Source of the DNA: Stenogyne calaminthoides
Lineage: Eukaryota; Streptophyta; Magnoliopsida; Lamiales; Lamiaceae
Length of the DNA: 64,000 nt
Assembly: GCA_037126765.1 (NCBI GenBank)
Contig: JBBCBC010000009.1
Location: forward strand, 23,954,870-24,018,869
Direction of reading: 5' to 3'
Positions 33,361 to 44,989 of the stretch are shown piece after piece. The translations under genes and the position numbers were made by a program. Below the pieces are notes generated by a model that ran no database searches, was not told the DNA's origin, and saw nothing but the letters and a program-made list of their open reading frames with translations. Each line of letters begins with the position of its first letter. Positions within the stretch are counted from its first letter, which is position 1.

Positions 33361-36300
33361 TTAAAACGGCGTAAACCCCGCGGAGAATGCACATGAGAAT
33401 ATTGCCATGGCGAAGGTTAGGTATCCCGCGAGTCGAGGTTGGGGCAAATACGCGTTGCTATTAGGCATAGGCATGGTGGACGACGAACCTGGGGTGGCAA
33501 TGGGGGTGGTGCTGGCGGCCGAGGCGTTGGTGAAGATAGCGGCGTCAGGGGAGTTAGGAGGCAGGTTTAGCAGCTCTGTTTATTGCAACAAGTTACAAAG
33601 TTAAATGGGGTTCATGTTTTTTTTTTTTTGACAGATAAATGGGGTTCATGTTGAGTTATTGAAAATGGGATAATTTAAACCAAACAAATGCATACATTGT
33701 TAGTGGAGAAATGTAAAGTAAAGTTTATTGGTGTTGGTGTGATGATGAATTTCATGTGAAATTGGAGAAAGAATGATAGACAAAAGAAAATAAAAAACAA
33801 AAAATAAATTAATCCTACTTTATCAATAGTCAACTAGCATTTAAATATATACTTTATCAATAATCAACTAACATTTCAATATTTTCAAGAGTAATACTTC
33901 AGTGCATCAGTTGCACTTGCTGCCAGTGCATCAGTTGCAGTTGCTCTTTAAAAGACATTTTGGCGAATAAAAAAGAAACACGATTGAAAAGTATTAGTTC
34001 ATGTGTTGAAAAGTTTTGATTGTATATTGAAAATGAACTAATACTTCAATTTTTTGTGATTGAATCAAAGGTTCACCAGTTGTACGATGCAATTAGAGTG
34101 TAGAAGTTTCTCCCTATCTTCAAATAGGATTTTTGGTAATTGCTTTAGTACACATAATGTGTCATGATAATCCAATAACATGAGATGACACTATTATTAA
34201 GAAGAACAAAGGATTTTGGATACTTTATTTGTCAAACAAGATCATTATTAGTTTAAAGGACATTATAAAAAAATTTAATTTGAAGACACACTTGCGTGAC
34301 ACGGTCTCACAGTGAGACTGAACATAATTTGGGCATATGACACTTAACAGTTTGGAAGAGAGGGGTGTTGATTTATGCTAGTTTGTACCTATCTCATGTA
34401 TATATGAGACCGTCTCATACGTGTTTTTGTCTTTTAATTTCTATATCATTTTACCTACAAGAGACCTATAGATTACAACATGATTTACTATGTGTGATTA
34501 CATCTCTCGAGTGGTTGCAAAGCTATTGCACCATGATGGAGATTACCCAATGTGGATCTTCAAAGAGCCGTTGTGAGATTTCTAATAAATTAAATAAGCA
34601 AAACTAAGTCTTCTGCTGGTGAATCTATCTATGCCTCAATTTCCTCTATACACACCCCAATTTAATAGAATAATTGTCAAACTACCTCAAAAAAGAAAGG
34701 TAAAATACATATTTTAAATGACTTTATATTCTAAAAATTGTCTGTATAATTTATACAGATTATATCTTGCATTTGAATACTGAATCCTTTTATTTGTCTA
34801 AAAAGACCAAGTTTATTTATTTAATTTTCAAGATAAAAAAGCACTAGAGGAAAAATATGAAAAGAAAAATGCTTAAAAGGAAACATTGAGCATTGGTTTT
34901 CCTTTTATAAATTATAAAGGTCAAGAGATATAAAATTATTGAGGAGTACTTTTTTCTTTTATAAGTATGTTTGACCAAATTTGGGATGCTTTCAAGCAAA
35001 AATAAAAATTGGGATGGATAGAGAAAATTGGGATGTGTATAACCCATTACCCACTGATCTTATACTATCTTTTTTTCTTTTTTTTTTTTTTTTTTAAATA
35101 TTTGAAAGGCAAATATGAGTCATATTATGTGGCCTACAAGGGTACTCGAAATCCAAGACTTATTGTATCTCTTTTATTACTCCATTGGTGTTTCTATAAT
35201 TATGCGGTAAATATCTCTTAGTAATTGCATTGGTTTTCTTTTCTTTGTCATAACTCATAAAGAGAGCGCTGAAACACTGCAGATAACCTACCAACATTAA
35301 TGCTAATTAATTTTGGTAAATACACGCAGAGAAACACCACTGTTACACACACACCATCATTAATTTGGGAGAGAAAACAAAATATTAATGCTAATTAATT
35401 TATATGTTTCAATTCAACAAGTGCATGTTATAAAAAATACACTATAAACTGCACGAGAGTAAAATTTATTTTTGGTCCCACGGTATACGGGTACCTCACG
35501 ATTTTGGTCCAAAAAATATTTTTTCATGCAGTTTTGGTTCTATCGTTATGTTTTCCGTTAAAGTCAGCTGCAATTTTGGTCCACAGGACAAAGTTTGGGA
35601 CCAACAGTGCAGTTAAACTTAACGGATTCCATAACGGAAGGACCAAAACTGCATTAGAAAATTCTTACGGGACCAGAGTTATGAGTATTGGGACTAAAAT
35701 CGTGAAGTTCAATGTCCTGTGGGACCAAAAGTAAATTTAACTCACTGTAAGATGTTCTTGGTGCACAGAAGACTCACTCTTATACAAGTATAGTCACAAA
35801 CGATCGAGGATGTATAAAGCGCGCACACACAGAACACAAAGCGATTTAATTCTCCTATTCCACTTTTTTTATTGCATTGGTTTTCCACCCTGTTAAATCT
35901 TTAACACATAAACCTAAAATATAGTAGTTCATTAGATATTTTTATTATTTTACGTGTTATCCATTCATTATGAAATATAAAATAAAACAACACTTATAGA
36001 ATACACAAGCTCAAGTCCAGTTTTAAAAAAGTACTCCCTCCTATTCAAAATATAAAATGTTTTTTTTGACTTATTGCATTATTTATTTTTTACTTGATGT
36101 TCTGGCTTTTATTTCCCTACACTGCCCTTATTTAATACTCTTTCTTTACTTTCTTGTTTTACTCCTTATCATGTCATTAAAAATAATTTATCATTAAATA
36201 AAGTTAATTTTGGTATAATTTTTTTTTATTAATAAAGGTGCCAAAGGTCAAAACATCAAACATCTTATATTTTGAATTGGATTTAGTATTACTCACACCG

Positions 36301-37369
36301 ACATACGAAATAGACTTTACTTTTTATTTTCGATTTATTAGTATTATATTTAAGCGATCATTAAATCCCTTTTTCATCTTTTCGCTCACCTACCTACAGA
36401 AATAAAATTTACTTTTATTTTCAATTTACTAGTATTATATTTAAGCTATCATTAAATTCTCCTTTTCATCTTTTCTCACTTATTTAATGTATCGTGTTAT
36501 AAATATTTCTTTTTGAAAAATAACACACATAGTTTTGTTATAAATTTATTTAATGTATCTAGTTATAAATATTCCTCTTTGGAAAATAACACACAGAGGC
36601 CTAATGAAAAAAAAAAAAAAACTTAATATTGTATAGATATGATTTATGTTATGAACCTTGTTTTTAATTCATGACATTTGAAGTTATTCATGATACAAGT
36701 CAAATTTAGTGAATTAATTAAAAAAATGTGTTAAAAATGAATGAAATGAGTAAAATAATTCAAGTTCATAGAATACTACACCTAGTTCATGGAAGACCTA
36801 ACTCATGAAAAAATAAAACAAAAATTTAATATTCTAATTATAATAACAACTTCCAATTTCCTAAATTATAGTATAAACAAAATCGTAAGCCTAGTATAGA
36901 TGGAGCAAATTGTATCCCTGAACAATATTAGTTAGCATAAATAATTTTTCATAAAAACAACTAATACCGTTATGTGAAAACAACTAATACCATTTAAAAA
37001 GAGCAAGTAAAAACGCTTACTTGGGCACTCAGCGATGCTGGCGTTAGCCAGCTTACAGGCAGTCGGCAACTGCAAGAGCCTCGCTTCCTGCACGCCCATG
37101 CTCTTAATGGCAGCATTAGAACCGTTATGGATCTGCTGAATCACGAAACAGAGGCACGCCGGATTCTCGTCCTTCATTTCCGTAACAGAGTTGCAGCAGT
37201 CCTTGCTCGGCGCCGCCGCCTTCGCCGTTGCGAACGGCAGGCACTGCGTCACCTTCGACAGCACCGACGAGCACTTCTCCGCGATCGTCTCCTCCCCGTT
37301 GGCCCTCATTCCCAGGACCAGAAAACAGAGGAGCAAGCCCAAAAACTTTGTGGCTGTGATTTTCTCCAT
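33361..37369 (-). CDS. GPI-anchored non-specific lipid transfer protein (LTPG type), two exons
   Basis: LTPGs sit on the outer plasma membrane or cell wall and help export cuticular lipids. Exon 1 is 37369-37021, exon 2 is 33575-33361. The intron (33576-37020) starts GTAAGC, ends AAACAG, and keeps phase, giving 187 residues. The signal peptide is MEKITATKFLGLLLCFLVLG... ending near RANG. The eight-cysteine pattern is complete: EKC, TQC, DCC, CLC, TAC, AEC. FVIQQ and LQLPTACKLANAS match LTPG1/2. Exon 2 gives KLLNLPPNSPDAAIFTNAS, which continues the family's CPKLLG.SPSSPDAA text. A Ser/Thr/Pro region and a hydrophobic tail (LAGYLTFAMAIFSCAFSAG) for GPI attachment follow. Reading exon 1 into the intron gives a spurious 145-residue end. 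A TATA-like ATCTATAA lies at 37421-37428, and a G-box at 37559. Confidence 0.93.
33880..34100. repeat. Small repeat in the LTPG intron
   Basis: It contains a duplicated cagtgcatcagttgca word and the inverted words tattagttcat / atgaactaatac. It is probably a decayed MITE. Confidence 0.4.
34285..34430. repeat. GTCTCA-type repeat, copy 2 (LTPG intron)
   Basis: ggtctcacagtgagactg near the left and tgagaccgtctcatacg near the right. It is related to 28762-28890. Confidence 0.5.
35462..35738. mobile_element. Inverted-repeat MITE with GGTCCCA ends (LTPG intron)
   Basis: The left end TTTATTTTTGGTCCCAC and the right end, inverted, TTTACTTTTGGTCCCAC. Both then share a cacgattttggtcc / cacgattttagtcc block. 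It contains several ttttggtcc words, like the Mutator-like remnant at 27395. Confidence 0.72.
36034..36286. mobile_element. Stowaway-like (Tc1/mariner) MITE (LTPG intron)
   Basis: The left end CTCCCTCCTATTCAAAATAT and the right end, inverted, CTAAATCCAATTCAAAATAT. A TA target duplication lies at 36032-36033 and 36287-36288. CTCCCTCC is the usual Stowaway start. Confidence 0.75.
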
Positions 37370-37558
37370 ATTTTGTGAGATTGAAAGGTGAATTGTGATT
37401 TGGGAGAGATGGGTTGGGTTGGGTTATAGATGGGGGGTGGGGTAGTTGGTAGGATGGAAGAGCATTTAATTTAAGGGGGGTGATATTAATATCCGCCATT
37501 AATGAGGTGAAGCTTTAGTGAGGTTTTGAGGTGGTTTGACCACGCGGCGTGTTCTCTC

Positions 37559-37564
37559 CACGTG
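37559..37564. promoter_or_regulatory. G-box (CACGTG) upstream of the LTPG gene
   Basis: CCACGTGG about 190 bp before the ATG. This core is bound by bZIP and bHLH factors and is often an ABA/stress-response site. A second cacg word (ccacgcgg) lies 20 bp away. Confidence 0.5.
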
Positions 37565-37760
37565 GAGGCTTCATTTTGACACTTACGTCGACTTGGAATT
37601 TGAGTTTTCCCAACTCCCATATATTGTTCACGTTTTCTTATTTAATGCATATTTACTACATCTTCATTTATTAACGGTCTTTTTTTTTTAATTAGGTAAA
37701 ATGATGATTTGAATTTATGACATTCATCATACTACTAATTGAGCTCGTGCGATGCATGAC

Positions 37761-37941
37761 ATTTTTTTTATCGGGCAAAGTTAGTTGTTAGTAGTTAGAA
37801 CATCAATCACCCAAATACTCTACGAAATCGTCAATCTACCTTATAACTCCAATAACTTCAATTCGTTCCCAGAGGGAATCGAACTTGAGTCTCCCACTCA
37901 AATGAGGAGCCCAGTGGCCAGGTGGGCTAAGCCACCTGGTT
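37761..37941 (-). mobile_element. tRNA-derived SINE
   Basis: Read on the minus strand it has a tRNA-like head with an A-box (GGTGGCTTAGCCCACCTGG) and a B-box (AGTTCGATTCCC). It ends in an A-run (ATAAAAAAAAT). A perfect 16-bp target duplication, tcgtgcgatgcatgac, flanks it (37745-37760 and 37942-37957). It moves with the help of a LINE reverse transcriptase. Confidence 0.88.
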
Positions 37942-37987
37942 TCGTGCGATGCATGACTATAGTCGTATAATCATACTAGTCACAATT

Positions 37988-38150
37988 TTCGATAAGATCC
38001 GTCTAATGTGGTCGCCGGAGTTCACTTATCTTGTTGATATGTAAATATTAAAATAAAAAATATAACCATCTAAAACTAGAAAAAGCGACTTGAGATATTT
38101 ACACAGATTTCGGCGACCGCATCAGATGAACCTTGACAGAAATGGTGACC
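37988..38150. repeat. Fold-back element
   Basis: The left arm tctaatgtggtcgccgg pairs with the right arm cggcgaccgcatcagatg. The arms stand out from AT-rich surroundings. Confidence 0.55.
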
Positions 38151-38595
38151 CGGGATATTTTTAAGTTTTAAGTTAAATATGTGCTAAATTTGAAAAGAAA
38201 AAAAAAATGCTAAAATCGATTTAAAAAAAATTTAAAGTATGAGCTAGATTTGGTTATTTGGCCTATTTTTTAATACCTAACAGAAGAACAAATCCGACAC
38301 GCGTAATTCAAAGAACAAATGGATACCTTAATGGAAGAACAAAATAATGATTTTATAGGAGAAAGAATGTAGTATTTGGGAAAAAGGTAATATGATTTAA
38401 ATATATTGTGAATATTAAGAAAAATTAGAAATAAAATTAAATATGACTTAATAGAATATAAATATAGAGATATAGATAAAGATTTTTCTTTTGGTATCAT
38501 CACCTAAAAATCCATAATAAGATCAAATTTCTATGTTAAGTTTTTTTAACCAAAATAAGAGATTAAAATCACGAGATTAAATATTAATTTTAGGG

Positions 38596-38597
<2 letters not shown>

Positions 38598-38677
<80 letters not shown>
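38598..38677. repeat. Compound microsatellite (AT)n(GT)n
   Basis: About 24 AT units followed by about 15 GT units without a break. Confidence 0.97.
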
Positions 38678-38678
<1 letters not shown>

Positions 38679-39038
38679 CGTGTATGTATACACTTTCATT
38701 CTAATAAATACTCACGCCTGAAACTTTTTTTTATCTAAATTTCTCAGCTTAATTTGATATTTATTGTTTTTCATGTTTATACTTTTTTTATCGAAATTTC
38801 TTATCGTAATTTAATATTTATTAATTTTCATGTTTGTTTGCTTTAATTTATAATTAAAGTGGATTGAAGGATTTGTTCTGTAATTATAATGAATTTTATT
38901 TCGTGCAAGCAATGTGATATCCTGACTTGGTACATAAATCACGTTTTAATGTTGAAAAAAACTGATTTCAAGGGTTTGTTATATTTTCTATGTGTGTGAT
39001 TATTATTTTTTATTTATCTTGGTTTGAAATATTGAATC

Positions 39039-39981
39039 GGGAATGATATAGAGCCCACCCAGTGGACATTATAATTGTGCCCACCGCCTACGTGGTGACG
39101 ATGTGGCAGTGCAACATAAATTTTTTTATTTTTTTCCTTAATCACCATATATGTATATATTTAGATATTTTGAATTTCATTTAATTTTATACCATAATTG
39201 CACCATTTGCGCCAATTTAGAATTGGTGCAATTGATTTTTTTTTTCTTTTTTTCAACTTTTGTTTTTCAGTTTTTTTTTTAGTTTTTTACCCGACTCGGA
39301 TCCAACCCGACCCGAACTCGGTCCGACTGGTTCATGGTTCACCCGACCCGAATGGGTTTAGGTTTGTTCTTTTTTAAATACCGTTTTAGGATAACTTCGG
39401 CCCGATTTCGAAAAAGCCCAAAAATTTGTTCATGGTTCACCGTCCAGAATGGTTAATGATTTAGGGTTTAAGGTTCATGGTTTAGGTTTTAGATGAACCA
39501 TGAACCCTAAATCTAAACCCTAAACCATGAACATTAAACCCTAAACCATTAACCATTCGGGTCGGGTGAACCATGAACCACTTGGACCAAGTTCGGATCG
39601 GGCCGGGTTGGGTCCGGAACGGATATTTAAGTAAACTAGAAAAAAAAACTTAAACCCATTCAGGTAGGGTGAACCATGAACCAGTCTGACCGAATTCAGG
39701 TCGGGTAATAAATAAAAAAAATAAAATGGAAAAAAAAACTGGAAAACAAAAGTTGAAAAAAAAAATTAGAAAAAAAAAACAAAATCCAATTGCAGAGAAT
39801 TTGTCGAAAAGAAAATGTTACAATTATGGTATAAAATTAAATGAATACCAAAATATCTAAATATATACATATATGGTGATTAAGGAAACAAATAAATTTT
39901 CTTATGTTGCACTGCCACATCGTCAGCCACGTAGGTGGTGGCACAATTATAGTGCCCACTGGTGGGCTCTATATCATTCCC
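39039..39981. mobile_element. Large fold-back element with telomere-like centre
   Basis: A 943-bp near-palindrome. The ends are GGGAATGATATAGAGCCCAC and its inverse. Matching arm blocks include accatatatgtatatattta, cacccgacccgaatgg and ggttcatggttcaccc. The centre (about 39450-39550) is made of ttaggg / ccctaaa words mixed with ccatgaa. No coding region is present. Long arms suggest a Mutator-like or Foldback-type non-autonomous element; no clear target duplication was found. Confidence 0.82.
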
Positions 39982-40688
39982 GATAATTGAATATGTTAAT
40001 GTAAACAACAAACTCTTTGTTATTTGCTGAGTTGTTTCAAGCGAGTTGTCAAAATATCTACAAACCTTTCTAATTAAAGAAATTGATTCCAAGAAAACGG
40101 AGTGGTGTATGAAGTTGTCTTGTCTTCGGGCATACAAGGCAGGTGCCTATGGCCATTACTCTTTTTTTTTTCAAGTAATTTCTTCTTCCCCTATAAAATC
40201 GATATTTGTTCTTCAATTAAGGTATCGTTTTATTTGTTGGACTACGAGAGTCGAATTTTTTCTTCTATTACAAGTTCATGTATCTTTTGTGTTTCAGTCT
40301 CATAACAAATAATAATGATGGGAAAATGGATTGAAAAGAATCATTAGAACAAACATTAATAAATAATAATGATGGAAAAAAATCTTTGGAATATTACCAA
40401 ATAATAATGAATAATTACTATGATATTATTTAGATATATATTATTTAGATTTGAAAAAAATAATCAACAAATAATAATCTTATTTAATATGTTCATTAAA
40501 TTAATATAAATTAAAATAGCACAAAGAAATTTGAAAATTATAAAGAATACACAATTCTATGTGGAATTTTGCAATTTCAAAAACTCTAACTATGTAGTAT
40601 ATTTCCACAAACTCCAATAATATCAATTAATGTTATTTCAAATTGTCGAAATGAAGTGGACTATTTTCAATAAGAGGTAAACTTAATT

Positions 40689-40691
<3 letters not shown>

Positions 40692-40732
<41 letters not shown>
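40692..40732. repeat. (AT)n microsatellite at the 3' end of the LINE
   Basis: About 20 AT units. It directly follows the LINE 3' end (minus strand) and may be its tail. Confidence 0.95.
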
Positions 40733-40736
<4 letters not shown>

Positions 40737-40818
40737 AAGGGAAATTTCATTAAGAATGAAAGAATAAGGTATAATTAATACCAGTACAAAGAAAGTAAGG
40801 GGATTAGCACAAAATCAA

Positions 40819-41865
40819 CTAATAACCGAGAACTAATCTAGGATTTGAGAGCCAATCTTTAAAATTCCAATCACCTATGAAGGGAGTTTTAGCCGAAAAC
40901 CAACTCCACAACCTACCCTTAATTTCCTCCGTAATTTTCTCCCATTCGAATTTCTTTTGGTTGAATACCAAATTGTTCCTTTCTTTCCAAATCACCCAAA
41001 CCACACCAATCCAAACGCAAATACCAATAGACTTACCTCTCTTTCCACTAACGAGAGACCAATGAGAAGAGAAATGATTGGTGATCTGATAGGGGGGCAC
41101 CATCGAAACTCCGAGCCAATTATAACAAGCGTACCATATTTTGGACGAGACTTCACAATTGATAAAAAGATGAAGGGCTGTCTCCGTTCCACTGTTGCAG
41201 AGCGGGCATCGAGCATCACTGTTTTGTTGAAGAATGTTTCTTGACACTAGATTAGACTTAATCGGTAGTCTATCTTGGAGCAATCTCCAAGCCATCGCCG
41301 ACACTTTTGTTGGAGAAATCTTGCACCATATCAAGTTAAGAAGAGAACCATTGACCCGGGCAGCCTGTTGAGTGAGGTTGGGGCTGCACAAAAGATCATA
41401 AGCCTTCTTAGTCTTGAAGATACCATCTGTCAATAAATTACATTTCCACGAGTTTACGATATTCTCCTTGATTTGAAACCTGTTAAGAAAGCATTCAAAG
41501 TTGTTAATCATTGCATGATCACGATCCCTTAAAGCCCGACGCCAATTCATCACCCATTTCCAAGACCCCTCAACCCATTCCCCCATCTCACTCACTACCA
41601 CCTCCCTCGACGCACTCAAGTGAAAGATCCTTGGAAATCTATTTTTAAGAGACATTGATCCCGCCCACAAGCTTTCCCAAAATTTCGTATTATTACCATT
41701 TCCTAGACACCTCTCTAAAGATCCCCACATCCACTTCCCCCCCTCCCCCATCACATTCTCCAAGATTTTTCTCCACCAATACAAACCTCTCTCTAGATTA
41801 CCCGAATATGAAATTTCCGAATCACTCACATCTAAATCCCCATATAAAAATTTTAGAACCCTCAC
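40819..41865 (-). pseudogene. LINE ORF2 C-terminus: RT zinc-binding domain
   Basis: A 348-codon frame contains WKMNLLTDG-like text (WKCNLLTDGIFKTKKAYDL) and WCKISPTKVSAMAWRLLQDR. It also has CPLCNSGTETALHLFINC, the zinc-binding signature (PF13966 type), and WVIWKERNNLVF. It is separated from the RT frame by a frame change at a run of nine or more Gs near 42030. Confidence 0.9.
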
Positions 41866-41991
41866 CCACAGACTCCCCCCCCTCTACTAGGTATCTCCAC
41901 ACACACTTACCTAACAAAACTCTATTAAACAAACCCAAATCCCTGACCCCAAGACCCCCCATTTCTTTAGATTTGCAAATATTGTTTCAAC

Positions 41992-42939
41992 TCACCCAAC
42001 ACGTTTTAGAAGTATTTTAACTCCCCCCCCCCAAAGGAAATTTCGTTGAAGAGTAGCAATATCACACAAGGTTTTCTTAGGTAATTTGTGAAAGGAAAAC
42101 TGGTATATTGGCAACGACAATAGCACGACTTTCAAGAGAGTAATTTTGCCCCCGAAAGAGGTCTTCCGATCCTCCCAAGACTTTAATTTCCTCTGAAATT
42201 TCTGGATTAAATGTTTCCACTCCGCTGTCCTACTTACACTAGCACCCACTCGAAGTCCCAAATAAGAAAATGGGATATCACCCACTGCACAATTCAGGAT
42301 TTCAGCCATATCTCGAAGCATTGAAGTATCGATATTTAAGCCCATTAAGCTACTTTTGCCGTAGTTTATTTTCAGCCCAGAGAGAAGTTCAAAATTTCTA
42401 AGGATTCTCCTCATCACTACTGCGTTTTGACAACTACCAGCCCCAATAAAAATCGTGTCGTCGGCGTATTGAAGATGAGAGACACAACCCTTATCTTTAC
42501 CTATGGCCGCTGCTTCGAAGAGGTTTACTTTGGCTGCTTTCGACACGAGTAGGCTTAGACCTTCGGCTACCATTAAGTAGAGAAATGGGGATAAAGGATC
42601 CTCTTGTCTTAGGCCTCTTTTAAGTTTGAATTCACCTGAAGGACTCCCGTTTACCAAAACCGATGCACGGGCACTTGATACACACTCTTTTATCCACAAC
42701 CTCCATTTATCACATAAATTGAATCCTTTAAGCATCGAATCTAAAAAATTCCAATCCACCGAATCATACGCCTTGGAAAAATCAATTTTGAAGAACACCC
42801 TCCCGATTTTCCTTCTCCTAGCTTCCTCAATCGATTCGTTCAAGATGACCGCTCCATCCATGATATTCCTTCTTCCCACAAAAGCACTTTGGTTATGAGA
42901 AACCAACTTATCCATGATCTTACTCAGTCTTGACGCCAA
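41992..42939 (-). pseudogene. LINE reverse transcriptase
   Basis: It contains SHNQSAFVGRRNIMDGAVIL, then FFKIDFSKAYDSVDW, LKRGLRQEDPLSPFLYLMV (the usual G-D is E-D) and HLQYADDTIFIG with the YADD active site. It ends SYLGLRVGAS and LQRNFLWGG. The segment just upstream (42940-43140) continues the RT with an in-frame TGA in AEF*PISLIG, as expected from a C-to-T change in CGA. Confidence 0.93.
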
Positions 42940-43139
42940 AAGTTTTGCAATGAGTTTATATGCACACCCGATGAGAGATATGGGTCAGAATTCAGCCAAG
43001 CTAGATGCGTCCTCCTTTTTTGGGATGAGGGTTATGAACGATGGGTTGAGACCTTTAACAATCTTCCCATTTAAAAAGAATTCAACGATCATCTGAAAAA
43101 AAATCCTTCTTTATCACCGGCCAGCACTCTTTGATGAAT

Positions 43140-44246
43140 TTAAAGTTGAAGCCGTCCGGATTTAGAGCTGCCGCAATTACTCACTGCACTCTCCACCTCC
43201 TCAACCGTGAACGGGGCTGCCAGGAATAAATTATCTTCATCGGAGACCTTATTCACGAAGAGACCAGGATCCAGAACCGGGCGAGCTCGAGAAGGTTGGC
43301 TATAGTGATTTTCAAAGAATGAACGAACCCCGTCTTTGATAGATTTCACATCCTTGGTCCATTTGCCCTCGATAAAAAGACCAGAAATTTCATTTTTCTT
43401 TCTCCGGAAGTTGATGGCTCTATGGAAGAACTTTGAGTTCACGTCACCCTCCTTAAGCCATTTGATTTTAGCTTTCTGGGCTAAAAGGCTATTTCGTTGG
43501 CGAAGACTCCTTATCAAATCAACCGAGAGTGCATTCCTTTGAATGACTTCTTCCTCTTGAATCCCAAAAACATCATCAACCAGGTCGAGTTGCCTGATTT
43601 TCTCTTTCAAATGGTTAATTTTCAGATCCATCGACCCGAAAACCTCGACGTTCCACTTCTTGAGGTCTTCTCTTAGCTTCTTCAATTTTTCTTTAACTAT
43701 GAAGCCACCCCTACCTTCAACTTCATAGCTCTCCCATGCTTGCTTAACGAAATCCTTAAACTCCTGGTGCGAGCACCATGCATTAATGAACTGAAACGGC
43801 TTCGGCCCCCAGTTTACTTCTTTTGTTTCCAAGGATAACGGACAGTGATCAGAAACAGTCCTAGGGAGCCCAGATAAAGTAGAAGAAGGCCACATGGTCA
43901 TCCAATTATTATTAAGCAGAACGCGGTCGAGCCTACTCTTGCATTTTCCATCTGCTTGGTACCAAGAGAATTTCCTCCCTACTAATGGAAGATCCAGCAT
44001 GTTCGAGTCTTTAATGAAACCATCAAACGCCAGAATATCGTTTTGTCGAATCTGAGAACCTCTCCCAATTCTTTCATTAGTATTCCATATCTAGTTGAAG
44101 TCTCCAACAATACATAGACAGCAGTCCTCATTTTGCTCAACGATTAGTTGGAGCCGGTCCCAGAGATCAATTTTTTCAGGCAAAGATTGAGGAGCATATA
44201 TGTTGATAATGCAACACGTCGTTCTTTCAGATCCCCAAAACCCATT
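43140..44246 (-). pseudogene. LINE endonuclease (partial) and linker
   Basis: The 5' side (to 44246) reads INIYAPQSLPEK and CIVGDFN. Then come LVGRKFSWYQADGKCKSRLDRVL and VSDHCPLSLET, the SDH block of AP endonucleases. The linker has KIKWLKEGDVNSKFFHRAIN. A stop follows GDFN at about 44090, and a frame change lies near 43165. The start of the endonuclease is absent. Confidence 0.88.
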
Positions 44247-44254
44247 AGCAATAT

Positions 44255-44705
44255 ATATATATATATGTGGAAAAATGTCAATTTAGAGTTTGAAAGATGG
44301 TAAATCTATCAATTTAAGGTCTGGAAGATTTTTCCTATCGATTCAAGGTCTGGAAGATAGAAAACTATCAATCCAGGGCTTGAAAGATAGAAACTATTAA
44401 TTTGAGGCTCACACATTTTCAGGTCATGTTTGACACGTATATTTCATGTCCTTATTTTTTTATTTTTAGGGTTTAGGGTTCATGGTTCAGGGTTTAGGGT
44501 TCAATGTTTAGGGTTTATGTTTCAGGGTTTAGTGACAAACATGGCCTTAAAATATGTAAACCTCGAATTGATAGTTTCTATCTTTCAGGCTCTGGATTGA
44601 TAGTTTTCTATCTTCCAGGCCTTGAACCGATAGGAAAAATCTTTCAGGCCTTATATTGATATATTTACCATCTTTTAGGCCCTAAGTTGATAAAACTCCT
44701 ATATA
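44255..44705. mobile_element. Fold-back element with TTTAGGG-like centre
   Basis: Arms of about 180 bp contain several copies of a unit like tcaatttaaggtctggaaga in opposite orientation on the two sides. The centre (44465-44532) is tagggtttagggttcatgg-type text. The ends lie in AT runs. It is built like the larger element at 39039 but shares only the central words. Confidence 0.75.
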
Positions 44706-44989
44706 TATATGTATATATGTGGATGGATAAAAGGATTTAGGAAAATAATAATAAATTAAAAAGAAAATAAATGCAGAATTTTTTGAGAAATCAATAGATT
44801 TAATCCATGATTTTATTTGCAATATATAAATTTGATCATAATTTTATTTAAAATATATTACAATATTAAAATAATATTTATCACTGAGATACATGTATGT
44901 AATCAAATTGTAAATTAAAGATATAATAGATATATATGAAGAGTTCCAAATAGGCGAGGAAATATATATTATTATATTTTTTTTTAATC

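Larger units (their letters stand above)
40733..44246 (-). mobile_element. L1-type LINE, 5'-truncated and inactive
   Basis: The minus strand runs from the middle of an AP endonuclease to a 3'UTR ending beside an AT run. It has no LTRs. The domains are endonuclease, reverse transcriptase and zinc-binding RT tail, listed separately. ORF1 and the endonuclease start are missing. The 5' break is at an AT run (44246-44262). Such 5' truncation is normal for L1 insertions. Confidence 0.93.

Noticed and set aside
33407..33604. 65-codon plus-strand frame
   Set aside because: It is the exact antisense shadow of LTPG exon 2; the minus strand has the family match and splice site.
36932..37020. Extension of the LTPG protein after AECP into a hydrophobic tail
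   Set aside because: It reads into the intron; the spliced form gives the conserved family text and a proper GPI tail.
37850..37941. A tRNA gene, suggested by A-box and B-box
   Set aside because: There is no cloverleaf with an acceptor stem. The 16-bp target duplication and A-tail show a tRNA-derived SINE.
39450..39550. Interstitial telomere repeat
   Set aside because: The ccctaaa words are irregular, mixed with ccatgaa, and occupy the loop of a palindrome, so it is not a telomere array.
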